A DNA stretch of 64,000 nucleotides. Source: Candidatus Kutchimonas denitrificans. GTDB lineage: Bacteria; Gemmatimonadota; Gemmatimonadetes; Palauibacterales; KS3-K002. A program made the position numbers and the translations under genes. Below the pieces are notes generated by a model that was given only the letters and a program-made list of their open reading frames with translations, searched no databases and was not told where the DNA came from. The stretch lies in NCBI GenBank assembly GCA_011774835.1, contig JAACAK010000049.1:79653-143652 (forward strand), in the 5' to 3' direction. Of this stretch, positions 40,980 to 49,245 are shown piece by piece. How positions within the stretch are numbered: position 1 is the stretch's first letter; each line of letters begins with the position of its first letter.

Positions 40980-41011
40980 CTCCAGAGAAGGCTTGGACTC
41001 TCCTCTGACTT

Positions 41012-41509
41012 TTACTTCTTCTTCGACGCCGAAACCGGGATGCGCTTCGCAGTCGCCTTCTCGGTCTTCGGCAGGTGCACGGTCAAAACGCCGCGATCGT
41101 AATCCGCGGACACCTTCTCGGTGTCTACGTTATCGGGCAGCGTGATGCTGCGACGGAACGTGCCGAAGCGGCGCTCCGTGCGGTACACGTTCCCCTTGCG
41201 CTCCTCGCTCTCTTCCTTCTTCTCGCCCGAGATCGTCAGGACATTGCCCGTCACCGAAACATCGAACTCCTTGGGGTCGATGCCCGGGATCTCGGCGCTG
41301 ACCCTGATCTCGTCGTCGGTCTCGCTCACATCGAGCAAGGGCGCCCAACCCATGTCACCTGCGGTCATGCCCGGCGTGACACCGAACGCATCCTCGAAGA
41401 AGCGACCGAACAGGTGATCGACTTCGTCGTGCAACCGCGACAGCGCGGTCGACGCTCCGTCGTCGTCATTGCTCTTGCTTCGCCAAGGCATCAGCGTGCT
41501 CATCAACAT
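41012..41509 (-). CDS. Hsp20/alpha-crystallin small heat-shock protein (copy 1)
   Basis: 165 residues. The alpha-crystallin domain spans about residues 50-145: PLLDVSETDDEIRVSAEIPGIDPKEFDVSVTGNVLTISGEKKEE, FRRSITLPDNVDTEKVSADYDRGVLTVHLPK. The C-terminal IPV (RIPVSASKKK) is the inter-dimer I-x-I/V motif. ATG 41509 follows AGGAGGT. It prevents aggregation of unfolded proteins. It is one of three tandem paralogues on this strand. Confidence 0.92.
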   Translation of the reverse strand: MLMSTLMPWRSKSNDDDGASTALSRLHDEVDHLFGRFFEDAFGVTPGMTAGDMGWAPLLDVSETDDEIRVSAEIPGIDPKEFDVSVTGNVLTISGEKKEESEERKGNVYRTERRFGTFRRSITLPDNVDTEKVSADYDRGVLTVHLPKTEKATAKRIPVSASKKK

Positions 41510-41621
41510 ATCCGCTCAACCTCCTTCCATGGTTCGTTGGAAATCATTTCTGCGTTCATCTATTATTTAGTTCGCTGGACCCGGATATTTCGGGGCCGAT
41601 CTCTCGCGAAAGCCCCGCTCC

Positions 41622-42023
41622 TCAGCGGGCTTTGACTTCCACTTTGCGCGCCTTCGCCTTTTCGGCCTTCGGCAGGTGAAGCACCAAAACGCCGTCGGTG
41701 TAGTCGGCGCTGATCCGCGAGGGGTCGATCGTCTCGCTTACCTCGAAGGCGCGATAGTAGTCACCGATCCCGTACTCGCGGATCAGGTAATTCACGTTCT
41801 CCGGCTGACGCGGCCTGACCCGCGCATGCAGCGTCAGGATCCCTTGCTCGTAGTTGATGTCAATGTCCTCCGCCTTCGCGCCCGGCACCTCGGCGATCAC
41901 CCGCAACTCATCCGCGTGCTCCTCGATGTCCACCAGCGGGCGATAACGCGGCATCGTGCGCGTCGGCTCCTGTGTGCCGACCTCGCGGCCGGTTCGCTTG
42001 TCGACAGCCGTCGTCGTTTCCAT
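41622..42023 (-). CDS. Hsp20/alpha-crystallin small heat-shock protein (copy 2)
   Basis: 133 residues. Alpha-crystallin domain: YRPLVDIEEHADELRVIAEVPGAKAEDIDINYEQGILTLHARVR, YYRAFEVSETIDPSRISADYTDGVLVLHLPKAEKAKARKVEV. The N-terminal arm is short and Pro/Arg-rich. The C-terminal tail lacks a clear I-x-I motif. It differs clearly in sequence from copies 1 and 3, so the three are probably old paralogues. Unlike copy 1 the domain starts closer to the N-terminus, giving a smaller protein. A stem-loop overlaps the stop codon. Confidence 0.9.
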   Translation of the reverse strand: METTTAVDKRTGREVGTQEPTRTMPRYRPLVDIEEHADELRVIAEVPGAKAEDIDINYEQGILTLHARVRPRQPENVNYLIREYGIGDYYRAFEVSETIDPSRISADYTDGVLVLHLPKAEKAKARKVEVKAR

Positions 42024-42085
42024 CGCTGCTTTCCTCCTTTATCTTGTTTGTTTTGCTGTTTTTCGTTCCGCTCGTTGGCGTCCAA

Positions 42086-42544
42086 TTAGTGGTTTGACGT
42101 CTTGACCTCGATCTTCCTCGGACGCGCGCTCGGCGCCTTGGGCAACGTCACCGTCAGTACGCCATCCTCCAGGCGCGCCTCGACGTTGTCGACGTCGATC
42201 TCAACCGGCAGGCGCACCACGCTGGAGAACGAGCCGAAACCACGCTCGCGACGATGGTACGTCACCTCCTCGCGGTTCTCCATCTCGCGCTCGCCCTTCA
42301 ACGTCAGCTCGTCGCCCTGCACCAGAATCTCCAGCTGCTCCATCTTCAGGCCGGGCACCTCGGCTTCCGCGCGCAGGACATCATCTTCCTCCCACACGTT
42401 CACCGCCGGATACGTCCCCCTCCGCGCCCCCGCGCGGCCAACGGGCGCCCGCGACCATCCGTACAGGTCCCCGAACGTCCGATCGAGCTCGCTCCGCAGC
42501 TGCCCGAACGGATAGCTTCGTCTGACCAACCATCTGTTCGTCAT
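42086..42544 (-). CDS. Hsp20/alpha-crystallin small heat-shock protein (copy 3)
   Basis: 152 residues, first in the tandem by transcription. N-terminal arm (WLVRRSYPFGQLRSELDRTFGDLYGW), then the alpha-crystallin domain: YPAVNVWEEDDVLRAEAEVPGLKMEQLEILVQGDELTLKGEREMENREE and SFSSVVRLPVEIDVDNVEARLEDGVLTVTLPKAP. The tail ends PRKIEVKTSNH. An SD (GGAAGGAGGAAGG) precedes the ATG. The upstream region up to 42820 shows no CIRCE element and no obvious sigma-32 promoter. Confidence 0.92.
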   Translation of the reverse strand: MTNRWLVRRSYPFGQLRSELDRTFGDLYGWSRAPVGRAGARRGTYPAVNVWEEDDVLRAEAEVPGLKMEQLEILVQGDELTLKGEREMENREEVTYHRRERGFGSFSSVVRLPVEIDVDNVEARLEDGVLTVTLPKAPSARPRKIEVKTSNH

Positions 42545-42684
42545 TTGTTCCTTCCTCCTTCCAGAGAGTTGCCTTTATCGCTCTTCGCCTGACGACTCGT
42601 ACGCCGGATTTGTAGTTTTCGGCTTCGCTGCTAAAGAAATGCAAACGGTATGCCAATCGAAGCCGCCGGGGCTTCGTTCAAGCC

Positions 42685-42697
42685 ATTGTCGGACAAT
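42685..42697. promoter_or_regulatory. Short palindrome, possible operator
   Basis: ATTGTC and GACAAT (42685-42690 and 42692-42697) are exact inverted arms around one base, in the 276-base region between the divergent Hsp20 and antiporter genes. It could bind a dimeric regulator of either unit. No factor can be named. Confidence 0.25.
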
Positions 42698-42820
42698 AAC
42701 TTAGAAAGGCAGGCCCACCCCCCGGTCGGCCGCTCCCCACGGCCCTGCCACTTTGACAGACGCGCGGGCATCGCGTCTGCCTGGCTTGCACCCTTCCGGC
42801 CGCCCTGACGGACGGGTATC

Positions 42821-44695
42821 ATGCGAAGTTCACGACCGACGGCACCCGCGAAACGGAGCGTTCTTTTGAGCGAGCAGCTTCTGATTGCGTTGGCCAGCAT
42901 CATCACGCTGGGAATCGTGGCGGTGTGGATCGCCTGGCGAGTCCATCTGCCGGCGATCCTGGCGCTGCTGACGGCGGGTCTGATCGCCGGTCCCGTGACG
43001 GGCTTTCTCGATCCGGACGCGGTGTTCGGCGAGCTGCTGTTCCCCATCGTATCGATATCGGTGGCGATCATCCTGTTCGAAGGCGGCATGAGCCTGAAGG
43101 TCCGGGAGCTGAAGGAGATCGGTCGGGCCGTGATCAACCTGGTCACGCTGGGAGCGCTGATTTCGTGGGTTCTCGGTGCCGCGCTGGCGTACTACGTCCT
43201 GGACATGGGTGCCCGGAGTGCGATCCTGCTGGGAGCGATCCTGGTGGTGACGGGTCCGACGGTGATCGTTCCGCTGTTGCGCCACGTGCGGCCGGTGCAC
43301 TCGGTCAGCTACACGCTGAAGTGGGAAGGCATCCTGATCGACCCGGTGGGAGCGGTGCTGGCGGTGCTGGTCTTCGAGGCGGCGCTGGCGGCGGGGGTGC
43401 AGGCGGCGACGACGGTGGCGGCGCTGGGGCTGCTGAAGACGCTGGTGATCGGCGTCGTCCTGGCCAGCGGCGGTGCGGGGATCCTGGTTCTCCTGCTGGA
43501 CCGGGGGTGGGTGCCGGACTTTCTGCAGAGCCCGATGGCGCTGATGGTGCTGGTCGCCGCCTTCGCGGCGTCGAACATCATGCAGGCGGAGTCGGGTCTG
43601 GTGACGGCGACGCTGATGGGGGTCTTGCTGGCCAACCAGAAGCGGGTCGATGTCAAGCACATCATCGAGTTCAAGGAGAACCTGCGGGTCCTGCTGATCT
43701 CGAGCCTGTTCATCCTGCTGGCGGCACGGCTGTCGCCGGCGGACCTGACCGGCCTGGGGGCGCCGGAGCTGGTTTTCCTGGCGTCGCTGATCGTGGTGGT
43801 CCGCCCGGCGGCGGTGGCGGCATCGACGATCGGATCGAAGCTGAGCTGGCGCGAGCGGGCGGTGCTCGCCGCCATCGCGCCCCGGGGGATCGTGGCGGCG
43901 GCGGTCTCGTCGCTCTTTGCCCTCGAGCTGGCGCACGCCGGGCAGCCCGGCGCCGATCGGCTGGTCTCCATCACCTTCATGGTGATCATCGGCACCGTGG
44001 TCATCTACGGGCTGGGCGCCGGGCCGTTCGCCCGGGCGCTGCGGATGGTGCAGCCGGATCCGCAGGGTGTATTGATCGTGGGAGCGCACCCATGGGCGCG
44101 GGCCATCGCGTCGGAACTGAAGGACGAAGGCATCGCCGTCCGCCTGATCGACACCAACTACCTCAACATCGCGGAATCAAGGATGTCGGGGTTGCCGACT
44201 TACTACGGCAGCGCGCTGAGCGAGGAAGCGTTCGACCGGATCGACCTGGAGGGGATCGGTCGTCTGCTGGCGCTCACGTCGAACGACGAGGTGAACTCGC
44301 TGACCGCCGTTAGCTTCAGCGAGGCCTTCGGCCGCGACAGCGTCTACCAGCTTCCGCCCGAGCAGCTCGCCACCACGGGCGACGCGGTCCTTTCGCGTCA
44401 CCTGCGCGGCAAGTTCCTGTTCGACCCGCGGGCCACGTACTGGAACCTCACCGCCGCGTTCGACGCCGGCGCCGACGTGAAGACCACGAATTTGACTGAA
44501 ACGTTCAACTATCAAACATTCATGAATCGGTACAAAGAGGCGATCCCGCTGTTCTTGATCGGCGAGAAGGGGAAGCTGACTATCGTCACCGTCAAGGACC
44601 CGCCCGAGCCGCGGCCGGGCCAGAGACTGGTGGCCGTCGTGATGAACGGGGAGGCCAATGATCGGGCAGCAGGGTCGGGGCGCGCTTCCAGTTGA
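42821..44695 (+). CDS. CPA-family cation/proton antiporter with a C-terminal TrkA-N domain
   Basis: 624 residues. About twelve transmembrane segments (residues about 15-410) include the antiporter core IILFEGGMSLKVRELKEIG, ILVVTGPTVIVPLLRHVRPV and WEGILIDPVGAVLAVLVFEA, with the acidic pair near the middle of the membrane domain. The soluble C-terminal part begins GVLIVGAHPWARAIASELKDEGIAVRLIDTNYLNI, a TrkA-N/RCK-type Rossmann domain that binds nucleotides and may gate the transporter. Function is Na+ or K+/H+ exchange. It is followed by formate dehydrogenase genes on the same strand, with the next likely start 43 bases after its stop. Confidence 0.87.
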   Translation: MRSSRPTAPAKRSVLLSEQLLIALASIITLGIVAVWIAWRVHLPAILALLTAGLIAGPVTGFLDPDAVFGELLFPIVSISVAIILFEGGMSLKVRELKEIGRAVINLVTLGALISWVLGAALAYYVLDMGARSAILLGAILVVTGPTVIVPLLRHVRPVHSVSYTLKWEGILIDPVGAVLAVLVFEAALAAGVQAATTVAALGLLKTLVIGVVLASGGAGILVLLLDRGWVPDFLQSPMALMVLVAAFAASNIMQAESGLVTATLMGVLLANQKRVDVKHIIEFKENLRVLLISSLFILLAARLSPADLTGLGAPELVFLASLIVVVRPAAVAASTIGSKLSWRERAVLAAIAPRGIVAAAVSSLFALELAHAGQPGADRLVSITFMVIIGTVVIYGLGAGPFARALRMVQPDPQGVLIVGAHPWARAIASELKDEGIAVRLIDTNYLNIAESRMSGLPTYYGSALSEEAFDRIDLEGIGRLLALTSNDEVNSLTAVSFSEAFGRDSVYQLPPEQLATTGDAVLSRHLRGKFLFDPRATYWNLTAAFDAGADVKTTNLTETFNYQTFMNRYKEAIPLFLIGEKGKLTIVTVKDPPEPRPGQRLVAVVMNGEANDRAAGSGRASS

Positions 44696-44738
44696 CCCTG
44701 ACGGCAGAGGCGAAGAACGGCAGAGGCGAAAGACGGAC

Positions 44739-46373
44739 ATGGAACTCATCGGCGAGCTGAACCGGTTGCAGCAGGCGCAGGGCCACCTGCGAGATGAGGA
44801 CCTGCGCGATCTTTCGGAGCGGCTCCGCGTGCCGCTTTACCGAATCGAAGAGGTCATCTCGTTCTACCCGCACTTTCGGACGACGCCGCCGCCGAAGGCG
44901 GAGGTCGCCGTCTGCCGCGACCTGGCCTGTTACGTGAACGGCGGCGACGAATTCTGCGCCCGGGTGACGAAGCTGCTGGCGAACGACCCGGAGATCGAAG
45001 TCCGCGAGGTCTCCTGCCTGGGCCGCTGCGAGGCAGCCCCGGCGGCGCTGATCGGCGACGTGCCGCTCGGCGCCAGCCCCGAGGACGTGGCCCAAGCGGC
45101 GCGTCAGCCCGGGCGTCGGCGGAGCGCCGGCCCCAGCGCCGCCCGTCGCGACTGGCGCATCGACCTGTACGCCGGGTCCGAGCTCGAGCCGTACGCCGTA
45201 CTGGAGGCCTACCGAGATCGTGACGAGGAGGAGGCCGCCGCGGAGATCATCGAGCGGCTCAAGGCCTCCGGGCTGGCGGGGATGGGAGGGGCGGCCTTTC
45301 CCGCCGGGCTCAAATGGGAGCTGGTCCGCAAGGAGGCAGCGACCCCGAAGTATGTGATCTGCAACGCCGACGAGAGCGAGCCCGGCACCTTCAAGGACCG
45401 GGTGATCATGGCCGAGCTGCCGCACCTGGTGATCGAGGGGATGTGTCTGGGCGCCCTGGTCTGCGGGGCCGATCGGGGCTGGATCTACATCCGGCACGAA
45501 TACGAGCCCGAGCGCCAGGCGCTGCAGGAAGCGATCGATGCCGCCCGTTCGGCTGGCGTGCTGGGCGAACGGTTCGACATCGAGATCTTCGTCTCCCCGG
45601 GCGGCTACATCCTGGGCGAGGAGACGGCGCTGCTCGAAGCGCTGGAGGACCGGCGCGGCGAGCCACGGAACAAGCCGCCGTACCCGGGTCAGTCCGGGCT
45701 GTGGGGCAAGCCCACGCTGATCAACAACGTCGAGACGCTGGCGATGGCGCCGGCCATCGTCCAGCACGGTCCCGACTGGTGGAAGGAACAGGGGACCCGG
45801 GGCCACCACGGCCTCAAGTTCATCGGCGTTTCCGGACACGTCGAGCGACCCGGCGTGTTCGAGATCCCCATGGGCACAACGGTGGCCGAACTGATCGAGC
45901 TGGCAGGAGGGGTGAAGGACGGCCGCCGTCTCAAGGGGTTCGCGCCCGGCGGCGCCAGCTCCAACTTCCTGCCGGCGGAGGCCGCGGACGTGGAGATCGA
46001 TTTCAAGTCGATCGCCGAGGCAGGCAGCATGCTCGGATCCGCCGCCCTCATCGTGCTGGACCAGGACGCCGACATGATCGCCGCCGCGACAAACGTGGTT
46101 CGCTTCTTCCGCAACGAGTCGTGTGGCAAGTGCGTACCCTGTCGCGTCGGCACGGAAAAGGTCGTCGCGATGCTCGAGGGTACCCTGGCCGGCGACGGCA
46201 ACGGCGCCTTGCGCGAGGCCCTCCCGGACCTCGAGGTGACCCTCGCCGAGACCTCGATATGCGGGCTCGGGCAGGTGGCCCTGAATCCGATCACCTCCGC
46301 GCTGAAATACTGGGGCGACGAGATGGAGGGGGAGGGGCGTACGGCGCCGGTGAGGCGACGGGTGGGGAAGTAG
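44739..46373 (+). CDS. NAD+-linked formate dehydrogenase diaphorase subunit, fused NuoE-like and NuoF-like domains (FdsG-FdsB type)
   Basis: 544 residues from ATG 44739. The N-terminal about 140 residues are a thioredoxin-like [2Fe-2S] domain of the NuoE/FdsG type, with Cys59 and Cys64 (CRDLAC) and Cys93 and Cys97 (CLGRC) as cluster ligands. The rest is NuoF/FdsB-like: GMGGAAFPAGLKWEL, ICNADESEPGTFKDR (FMN/NAD site), GAYGY-like YILGEETALLEALE, and the [4Fe-4S] site ESCGKCVPCRVGTEK plus a later SICGLG Cys. It passes electrons from formate to NAD+. An earlier ATG at 44658 has GGGGAGG close upstream but the extra 27 residues look non-coding. Fusion of FdsG with FdsB is unusual. Confidence 0.87.
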   Translation: MELIGELNRLQQAQGHLRDEDLRDLSERLRVPLYRIEEVISFYPHFRTTPPPKAEVAVCRDLACYVNGGDEFCARVTKLLANDPEIEVREVSCLGRCEAAPAALIGDVPLGASPEDVAQAARQPGRRRSAGPSAARRDWRIDLYAGSELEPYAVLEAYRDRDEEEAAAEIIERLKASGLAGMGGAAFPAGLKWELVRKEAATPKYVICNADESEPGTFKDRVIMAELPHLVIEGMCLGALVCGADRGWIYIRHEYEPERQALQEAIDAARSAGVLGERFDIEIFVSPGGYILGEETALLEALEDRRGEPRNKPPYPGQSGLWGKPTLINNVETLAMAPAIVQHGPDWWKEQGTRGHHGLKFIGVSGHVERPGVFEIPMGTTVAELIELAGGVKDGRRLKGFAPGGASSNFLPAEAADVEIDFKSIAEAGSMLGSAALIVLDQDADMIAAATNVVRFFRNESCGKCVPCRVGTEKVVAMLEGTLAGDGNGALREALPDLEVTLAETSICGLGQVALNPITSALKYWGDEMEGEGRTAPVRRRVGK

Positions 46374-46403
46374 TGGGTCAGTGGGTCAGTAGGTCAGTGA
46401 GTT
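46373..46403 (+). repeat. Short tandem octamer repeat between formate dehydrogenase genes
   Basis: The unit gtgggtca occurs at 46373-46380 and 46381-46388, followed by gtaggtca at 46389-46396 and a partial gtgagttg, overlapping the stop codon of the upstream gene. It is a short low-complexity run with no known role. Confidence 0.5.
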
Positions 46404-46428
46404 GGCAGCCAGGGCAACAGAATTCGCC

Positions 46429-49230
46429 ATGATTACAGGCACACGCACGATCAGTCTGGAGATCGATGGGAGGCCGGTCACGGTGCCGGAGGGCACGACG
46501 CTCTACGATGCCGCACGACAACTCGATGTAGAGATTCCCGTCCTCTGCCACGACCCCCGTATGCGACCGGTCGGTGTCTGCCGCATGTGCGTCGTCGACG
46601 TCGGCGAGCGGGTGCTGGCGGCCGCCTGCGTCAGAAAGGCCGCCGACGGCATGTCGGTGATCACCCGCTCGGACAAGATCGAGCGCTGCCGCAAGACGCT
46701 GACCGAGCTGCTACTCTCCGACTATCCCGAGGGTTCGGCTCGAGAACAGAAGAGCGCCGACGACCTGCTGCTCCAGCTCGCCCGTGACTACGGGATCGAG
46801 GGGCGTGCGCCCTCGCTGCCGAGGGGGAACGGGCGACCACAGGACGATTCATCGCCGGTCATCGCCGTCGACCACTCCGCCTGCATCCTGTGCGACCGCT
46901 GCATCCGCGGCTGCGACGAGATCCAACACAACGACGTGATCGGTCGGACGGGCAAGGGGTACGGGTCGCGCATCTCGTTCGACCTCGACAACCCGATGGG
47001 CGAGAGCACGTGCGTCGCCTGTGGTGAGTGCGCCGCCGTGTGTCCGACCGGCGCCCTGACCGTCAAGCCGATCACCGTACCGATCGAGGCGGACCGGCCG
47101 CTCGAGACCGTCGACTCGGTCTGTCCCTACTGCGGCGTGGGCTGTGCGATCACCTATCACGTGGACCGAGAGAAGAACGCGGTCGCTCGCGCCGAGGGGC
47201 GCGACAGTCCGGCCAGCGAGTCGCGGCTGTGCGTCAAGGGTCGATTCGGCTTCGACTACGCGAAGCACCCGCAGCGTCTGACGACGCCCCTCATCCGCCG
47301 CGACGATTACTATCCCAAGGGACCGCTGTCGTCGGACGTCAAAGGCGAGCGGCGCAAGAAACCGGGCGGCCTGGTCGACTACGACGAAGTGATGCCCGCC
47401 TTCCGGGAGGCGACCTGGGAGGAGGCCCTCGACCTCGCGGCGTCGCGATTGAAAGCCATCAGGGACGAGTTTGGCCCCTCGACGCTCGCCGGGTTCGGAT
47501 CGGCGAAGTGCAGCAACGAGGAGGCCTACCTGTTCCAGAAGCTGGTCCGCGCGGTATTCGGCACCAACAACATCGATCACTGCACCCGGCTCTGCCACGC
47601 ATCGTCGGTCGCGGCGCTTCTCGAGACGATCGGATCGGGCGCGGTGACCAACGTATTCTCCGACGTTCGCAACGCCGACGTGGCGATCGTCACCGGCAGC
47701 AACACCACCGAGAATCACCCGGTCGCCGCCACCTTCATCAAGGACGCGGCGTCGAAGGGCACGACGCTGATCGTCATCGACTCCCGGGAGACCGGCATCG
47801 CCCGCCACGCGCATCATTTCTTGCAGATCGAGCCGGGGTCGGACGTGGCGCTCTATAACGCGATGATGCACGTGATGATCGAAGAGGACCTGATCAAGCA
47901 CGACTACATCGCGCGCTACACCGAGGGGTTCGAGGAGCTGAAGGGTCTGGTCGCCAGGTACACGCCGGAGGTGGCCGCCAAGATCTGCGGCGTGTCGGCC
48001 GATAAGATCGCCGAGGTGGCCCGGATCTTCGGCAAGGCGAACGCCGCCATCATCTACTGGGGGATGGGGATCTCGCAGCACACACACGGCACGGACAACG
48101 CCCGTTGCCTCATCTCGCTGGCCCTGCTCAGCGGCAACATCGGCCGGCCGGGCACGGGTCTCCACCCGCTGCGCGGTCAGAACAACGTGCAGGGCGCGTC
48201 GGACGCCGGGCTGATCCCGATGGTCTACCCGGACTACCAGAACGTGGCAAGCGAGGAGGCGCGCCAGAAGTTCGAGGAGGCGTGGGGGGTACCGCTGGAT
48301 CCGAATCCCGGACTCACCGTGGTCGAGATCATCGGCGGCGCGCTGGACGGTAGCATCAAGGGCATGTACATGATGGGCGAGAACCCGTTCCTCTCCGACC
48401 CCAACGTGAACAAGGTCCGCAAGGCGCTGGCGAGCCTCGAGTTCCTTTGCGTGCAGGACATCTTCCTCACCGAGACGGCCGAGTTCGCCGACGTGATCCT
48501 GCCGGCGACCTCGTTCTTCGAGAAGACAGGCACCTACACCAATTCGGACCGCCGCGTTCAGGTGGGACAGGTCACCCTGGAGGCGCCGGGCGAGGCGCGG
48601 CTCGACTGGGAGATCGTGTGCGAGATCGCCACGCGGATGGGCTACCCGATGAGCTACGATTCCGCGTCGGCCATCTTCGAGGAGTTCACCTCGCTGGCTC
48701 CCAGCTACAGCGGACTCGACTACGACAACCTGAAACCCACCGGCAAGCTGTGGCCCTGCCCCGACCCCGAGACCAGCGACGGCGTGCAGCTGCTGTTCGG
48801 CGACGGGTTCCCGACGTCCAGCGGGCGCGGCAAGTTCGTACCGGTCGACTACCAGCCGGCAGCGGAGCTTCCCGACGACGAGTACCCGTTCGTCCTGAAC
48901 ACGGGTCGCATGCTGGAGCACTGGCACACGGGTACGATGACGCGGCGCGCGAAGGCGCTACACGCGATCGAACCGGAAGCGGTCTGCCAGATGAACCCGC
49001 AGGACCTGCAGGCGATGGGGCTGGAGCCCGGAACGCTGGTGACCCTGACCACCCGGCGCGGCACGATCACCCTGAAGGTGCGCAGCGCGCCCAGCGTAGC
49101 GCGGGGCAACGTGTTCATGCCGTTCCACTTCCGGGAAGCATCGGCCAACATCTTGACCAACGACGTACTCGACCCGCACGGGAAGATCCCCGAGTACAAG
49201 TTCTGCGCGGTCAAGGTGGAGAAGGCGTAG
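46429..49230 (+). CDS. fdsA: Formate dehydrogenase catalytic (molybdopterin) subunit with NuoG-like N-terminal ferredoxin domain, Cys-type (FdsA/FdhA)
   Basis: 933 residues from ATG 46429. An N-terminal [2Fe-2S] ferredoxin (CHDPRMRPVGVCRMC), a NuoG His/Cys region and two [4Fe-4S] motifs (SACILCDRCIRGC, STCVACGECAAVCPTGA) feed the catalytic part. The catalytic part has a [4Fe-4S] motif CPYCGVGC and the metal ligand Cys389 followed by His390 in NNIDHCTRLCH, the position of SeCys in E. coli FdhF, so this is a Cys-type enzyme. It also has conserved MGD segments (SNTTENHPVAATFIKDA, GMGISQHTHGTDNARCL, GENPFLSDPN). Formate is oxidised to CO2, or the reverse, in the cytoplasm. No fdhD chaperone gene is adjacent. 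Confidence 0.9.
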   Translation: MITGTRTISLEIDGRPVTVPEGTTLYDAARQLDVEIPVLCHDPRMRPVGVCRMCVVDVGERVLAAACVRKAADGMSVITRSDKIERCRKTLTELLLSDYPEGSAREQKSADDLLLQLARDYGIEGRAPSLPRGNGRPQDDSSPVIAVDHSACILCDRCIRGCDEIQHNDVIGRTGKGYGSRISFDLDNPMGESTCVACGECAAVCPTGALTVKPITVPIEADRPLETVDSVCPYCGVGCAITYHVDREKNAVARAEGRDSPASESRLCVKGRFGFDYAKHPQRLTTPLIRRDDYYPKGPLSSDVKGERRKKPGGLVDYDEVMPAFREATWEEALDLAASRLKAIRDEFGPSTLAGFGSAKCSNEEAYLFQKLVRAVFGTNNIDHCTRLCHASSVAALLETIGSGAVTNVFSDVRNADVAIVTGSNTTENHPVAATFIKDAASKGTTLIVIDSRETGIARHAHHFLQIEPGSDVALYNAMMHVMIEEDLIKHDYIARYTEGFEELKGLVARYTPEVAAKICGVSADKIAEVARIFGKANAAIIYWGMGISQHTHGTDNARCLISLALLSGNIGRPGTGLHPLRGQNNVQGASDAGLIPMVYPDYQNVASEEARQKFEEAWGVPLDPNPGLTVVEIIGGALDGSIKGMYMMGENPFLSDPNVNKVRKALASLEFLCVQDIFLTETAEFADVILPATSFFEKTGTYTNSDRRVQVGQVTLEAPGEARLDWEIVCEIATRMGYPMSYDSASAIFEEFTSLAPSYSGLDYDNLKPTGKLWPCPDPETSDGVQLLFGDGFPTSSGRGKFVPVDYQPAAELPDDEYPFVLNTGRMLEHWHTGTMTRRAKALHAIEPEAVCQMNPQDLQAMGLEPGTLVTLTTRRGTITLKVRSAPSVARGNVFMPFHFREASANILTNDVLDPHGKIPEYKFCAVKVEKA

Positions 49231-49245
49231 GCGGGTGGGCGGCGG

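Noticed and set aside
42545-42820. CIRCE element or sigma-32 promoter for the Hsp20 cluster
   Set aside because: I looked for TTAGCACTC-type inverted repeats and CTTGAAA/CCCCAT elements and saw neither; only a short ATTGTC palindrome.
46373-46403. CRISPR array
   Set aside because: The repeats are 8 bases, directly tandem, without spacers or cas genes.
46849-48927. 692-codon minus-strand open frame opposite fdsA
   Set aside because: It overlaps a gene with strong family motifs and has the composition of a complementary strand; no domain recognised.
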